Below, one piece after another: positions 61,784-64,000 of a stretch of 64,000 nt of DNA. Source of the stretch: Dechloromonas hankyongensis. GTDB taxonomy: Bacteria > Pseudomonadota > Gammaproteobacteria > Burkholderiales > Rhodocyclaceae. The position numbers were made by a program, and so were the translations under genes. Every line of letters begins with the position of its first letter. Position 1 is the stretch's first letter. The stretch is from positions 930,001-994,000 of the forward strand of contig NZ_JAKLTN010000001.1 of assembly GCF_022012295.1 (NCBI RefSeq), written 5' to 3'. The notes below the pieces were generated by a model that searched no databases, had not been told where the DNA came from, and worked only from the letters and a program-made list of their open reading frames with translations.

Positions 61784-64000
61784 CGGCCGCGGTCGACCGC
61801 CTGGCGGAAGACGAAGCCGCTCGCCAGCGGGCGCTGGCGGTGGCCTCCTTCATCGTCGAGGCGCCTGCCGGCGCCGGCAAGACCGAGCTGCTGACCCAGC
61901 GCTATCTGCGCCTGCTGGCCGTGGTCGAGAATCCGGAAGAGGTGCTGGCGCTGACCTTCACCAACAAGGCGGCGACCGAGATGCGCGACCGCATCCTGCG
62001 CAGCCTGGAAACGGCGGCAGGCGGCGTGCTGCCCCCTGAGCCCCACAAGCAGCTGACCTTCCGGTTGGCCGGAAAAGCTTTGGAACAGGACGCCGAACGC
62101 GGCTGGGGTCTGCTTGACCACCCCGGTCGCCTGCGCATCACGACGCTCGACGCGCTGTGCGCCAGCCTGGCCCGGCAGATGCCTTACCTCAGCCGTTTCG
62201 GCAGCCAGCCCGGCGTCGCCGAGGATGCCGCGGCACACTACGCGACGGCGGCGCGGCGCACGCTGGAAATGGTCGAGGCCGGGGGCGACGACGCCGAGGT
62301 GGTGGCCGCCGCGCTGGCCTTCATGGACAACAACGCCGGCCGCCTGGAGAACCTGCTCGTCGCCATGCTCGGCAAGCGTGACCAGTGGCTGCACCACGCC
62401 TCGCGCATCGAAAGCGGCGCCATGAAAAGCGAGGTCGAGGCCGGTTTCGCTGCGCTGATCGAGCGCGACCTGGCGACGGCCGCCGGATTGCTCGACGGCC
62501 GCATGCAGTCGCTGCTCATGCCGCTGGCCCGCTTCGCCGATGCCAATGCGCCCGGCACCTGCGCGGCGCTGGCCGACTGGTCCGCGCCGCTCGCCGCGGC
62601 GATGGACGACCTGGCACGCTGGCAGGGCCTGGCCGGCCTGCTGCTGACCGGGACGGGCACGCTGCGCAAGACGGTGGACAAGCGTTGCGGCTTCCCAGCC
62701 GATAAGGAATACGCCGACCAGAAAAAAGCCATGCTCGAAGTGCTGGCTGACCTGCGCGGCACGGCCGGCGTCGAAGCCGCCCTCGGCGTGCTGCAGACCT
62801 TGCCGCAGGCGCAGTTGAGTGAAGCCGAATGGGCCACCGTCGAGTGCTTCTCGCGCCTGCTCCGGCTGGCCGCCGGGCAACTGTGGCTGGCCTTCCAGGA
62901 AGCCGGCGAGGTCGATTTCATCGAGATCGCCGGCCGCGCCAGCCTGGCGCTGGGCGACGACGAGGCGCCGACCGACCTGGCGCAGGCCCTCGATTACCGC
63001 ATCCGCCATCTGCTGGTCGATGAATTCCAGGACACCAGCCCGACCCAGGTCGGCCTGCTCGAAAAGCTGACCCGTGGCTGGACTCCAGATGACGGCCGCA
63101 CGCTGTTCGTGGTCGGCGACCCGATGCAGTCCATCTACCGTTTCCGCAAGGCCGACGTCGGGCTCTTCCTGCGCGTCCGCGAGCGCGGCATCGGAGACAT
63201 CCACCTCGAACACCTGCGCCTGTTCCGCAACAACCGCTCGTATCCGGGTATCGTCGATTGGGTCAATGCCGTCTTCCCCGACATCTTCCCAGCCGAAGAC
63301 TGGCCGGAAACCGGCGCCGTGCGCTATGCCGAATCGGCGGCGACCCGCGGGGTACGGGAAGACAGCGGCGTGCTCATGCACCCGGTCATCGAAGGCGAGG
63401 GCAGCGACAGCGCCGGCGACGAGGCGCGCCAGGTGCTCGCCCTGATCCAGCAAGCCCGCAGCGAGGCGCCGGACAAGAGTGTCGCTGTGCTGGTCCGCGC
63501 GCGCAGCCACCTCGACGCGCTGGTCGCCGAAATCAGGCGCAGCGCGCCCGACCTGCGTTTCCAGGCGGTCGACATCGAAGGGCTGGACGGCCGCCAGCAC
63601 GTGCAGGACCTGCTGACCCTGTTCCGCGCCCTGCATCATCGCGCCGACCGCGTGCATTGGCTGGCCCTGCTGCGTGCCCCGTGGTGTGGCCTGACCCTGG
63701 ACGACCTGCATGCGCTGGCTGCCGACGACCGGCAGAGCACGATCTGGCAACTGATGCAGAACGACGGGCGTATCGCAAGGCTGTCCGCCGATGGCCAGCA
63801 ACGCCTGATGCATGTGCGTGACGTGCTGGCCGCGGCCTTCGCCGCGCGCGACCGGCAGCATCCACGGCGCTGGCTGGAAGGCGTCTGGCTGATGCTGGGC
63901 GGCCCGCGCTGCCTGGAAGCGCCGGAAGCGCTGGGCGACGTGGCGGCCTTCTTTGCGCTGGTAGATCGCCTTGTCGCGGCGCGCAGCCTGAATGCCGAAA
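61780..64000 (+). CDS. addA: AddA-like UvrD/RecB-family helicase, N-terminal part (cut by window end)
   Basis: 740 codons remain open at base 64000. GTG 61780 overlaps the receiver gene's stop. Superfamily 1 motifs: Walker A APAGAGKT at residues 28-35, LTFTNKAATEMRDRI, the walker-B/II motif VDEFQDTSPTQ at residues 413-423, FVVGDPMQSIYRFRKADVGLF, and later RSYPGIVDWVN. The C-terminal nuclease domain is outside the window. Pairs with AddB upstream to form a break-processing helicase-nuclease. Confidence 0.9.
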   Translation, partial: MTAAVDRLAEDEAARQRALAVASFIVEAPAGAGKTELLTQRYLRLLAVVENPEEVLALTFTNKAATEMRDRILRSLETAAGGVLPPEPHKQLTFRLAGKALEQDAERGWGLLDHPGRLRITTLDALCASLARQMPYLSRFGSQPGVAEDAAAHYATAARRTLEMVEAGGDDAEVVAAALAFMDNNAGRLENLLVAMLGKRDQWLHHASRIESGAMKSEVEAGFAALIERDLATAAGLLDGRMQSLLMPLARFADANAPGTCAALADWSAPLAAAMDDLARWQGLAGLLLTGTGTLRKTVDKRCGFPADKEYADQKKAMLEVLADLRGTAGVEAALGVLQTLPQAQLSEAEWATVECFSRLLRLAAGQLWLAFQEAGEVDFIEIAGRASLALGDDEAPTDLAQALDYRIRHLLVDEFQDTSPTQVGLLEKLTRGWTPDDGRTLFVVGDPMQSIYRFRKADVGLFLRVRERGIGDIHLEHLRLFRNNRSYPGIVDWVNAVFPDIFPAEDWPETGAVRYAESAATRGVREDSGVLMHPVIEGEGSDSAGDEARQVLALIQQARSEAPDKSVAVLVRARSHLDALVAEIRRSAPDLRFQAVDIEGLDGRQHVQDLLTLFRALHHRADRVHWLALLRAPWCGLTLDDLHALAADDRQSTIWQLMQNDGRIARLSADGQQRLMHVRDVLAAAFAARDRQHPRRWLEGVWLMLGGPRCLEAPEALGDVAAFFALVDRLVAARSLNAE

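Noticed and set aside
61720..63861. 713-codon minus-strand ORF opposite addA
   Set aside because: Antisense of the helicase motifs (DEFQDT etc. on plus strand); composition typical of a shadow.

Overview
The window looks like the chromosome of a high-GC betaproteobacterium, most likely in the Rhodocyclales (Dechloromonas/Azonexus-like). This is inferred from gene families, codon use and gene order, not from a database search. It has three parts.

(1) Positions 1-2240, housekeeping: the end of purK, a Sua5-type tRNA threonylcarbamoyladenosine gene, phhB on the opposite strand, and a tRNA-Ala(CGC) with its own promoter and terminator.

(2) Positions ~2240-38600, a long one-direction surface polysaccharide (O-antigen) locus. 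It is visibly AT-richer and compositionally mosaic. It begins right after the tRNA-Ala, and both ends carry decayed genes: a C-terminal scrap of a WbpA-type UDP-GlcNAc dehydrogenase on the left, and a stop-riddled NAD-dependent epimerase before the WecA/WbpL-type transferase on the right. The left part encodes WlbA/WbpB, WbpD, WbpE and WbpI, the UDP-2,3-diacetamido-2,3-dideoxy-uronic acid pathway. Homologues of the Bordetella O-antigen enzymes WbmH, WbmG and WbmF follow. Then come an FAD oxidoreductase, another epimerase, two DegT-family aminotransferases, a FemAB/GNAT-like acyltransferase, two asparagine-synthase-type amidotransferases (probably making uronamides), several acetyltransferases, a WbqC protein, a deacetylase with an unusual C-terminal domain, methyltransferases and several glycosyltransferases. 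Export is by an ABC system with one Wzm-like permease but two different Wzt-like ATPases, each with its own C-terminal domain. No Wzx or Wzy was recognised.

(3) Positions ~38640-64000, high-GC core genome. A CBS-domain protein and a sigma-54 activator (PAS-AAA+-Fis) precede a well-formed sigma-54 promoter driving a GntP-family permease and a YdiF-type CoA-transferase, a probable short-chain acid uptake and activation unit. Next are an RND efflux adaptor and pump, a small CopD-like membrane protein, and tamA/tamB plus a Gcr-like membrane protein on the minus strand. The window ends with an OmpA-like lipid-free porin domain protein, a ComEA-like protein with a long Ala/Pro/Lys tail, and an AddB-like nuclease, FMN reductase, orphan receiver and AddA-like helicase (cut by the window end).

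The least conventional points are: the dual-Wzt exporter; a ten-copy KAEL repeat in a glycosyltransferase-like protein; a NodB-deacetylase fused to a domain with an RNxxxH (HEPN-like) motif; a G10 tract at the wbpE/wbpI junction whose +1 form would fuse the two enzymes; a glycosyltransferase-like/methyltransferase fusion lacking the usual acidic motif; and a palindrome-plus-sigma-54 control region. All family assignments come from reading the sequence and from memory.
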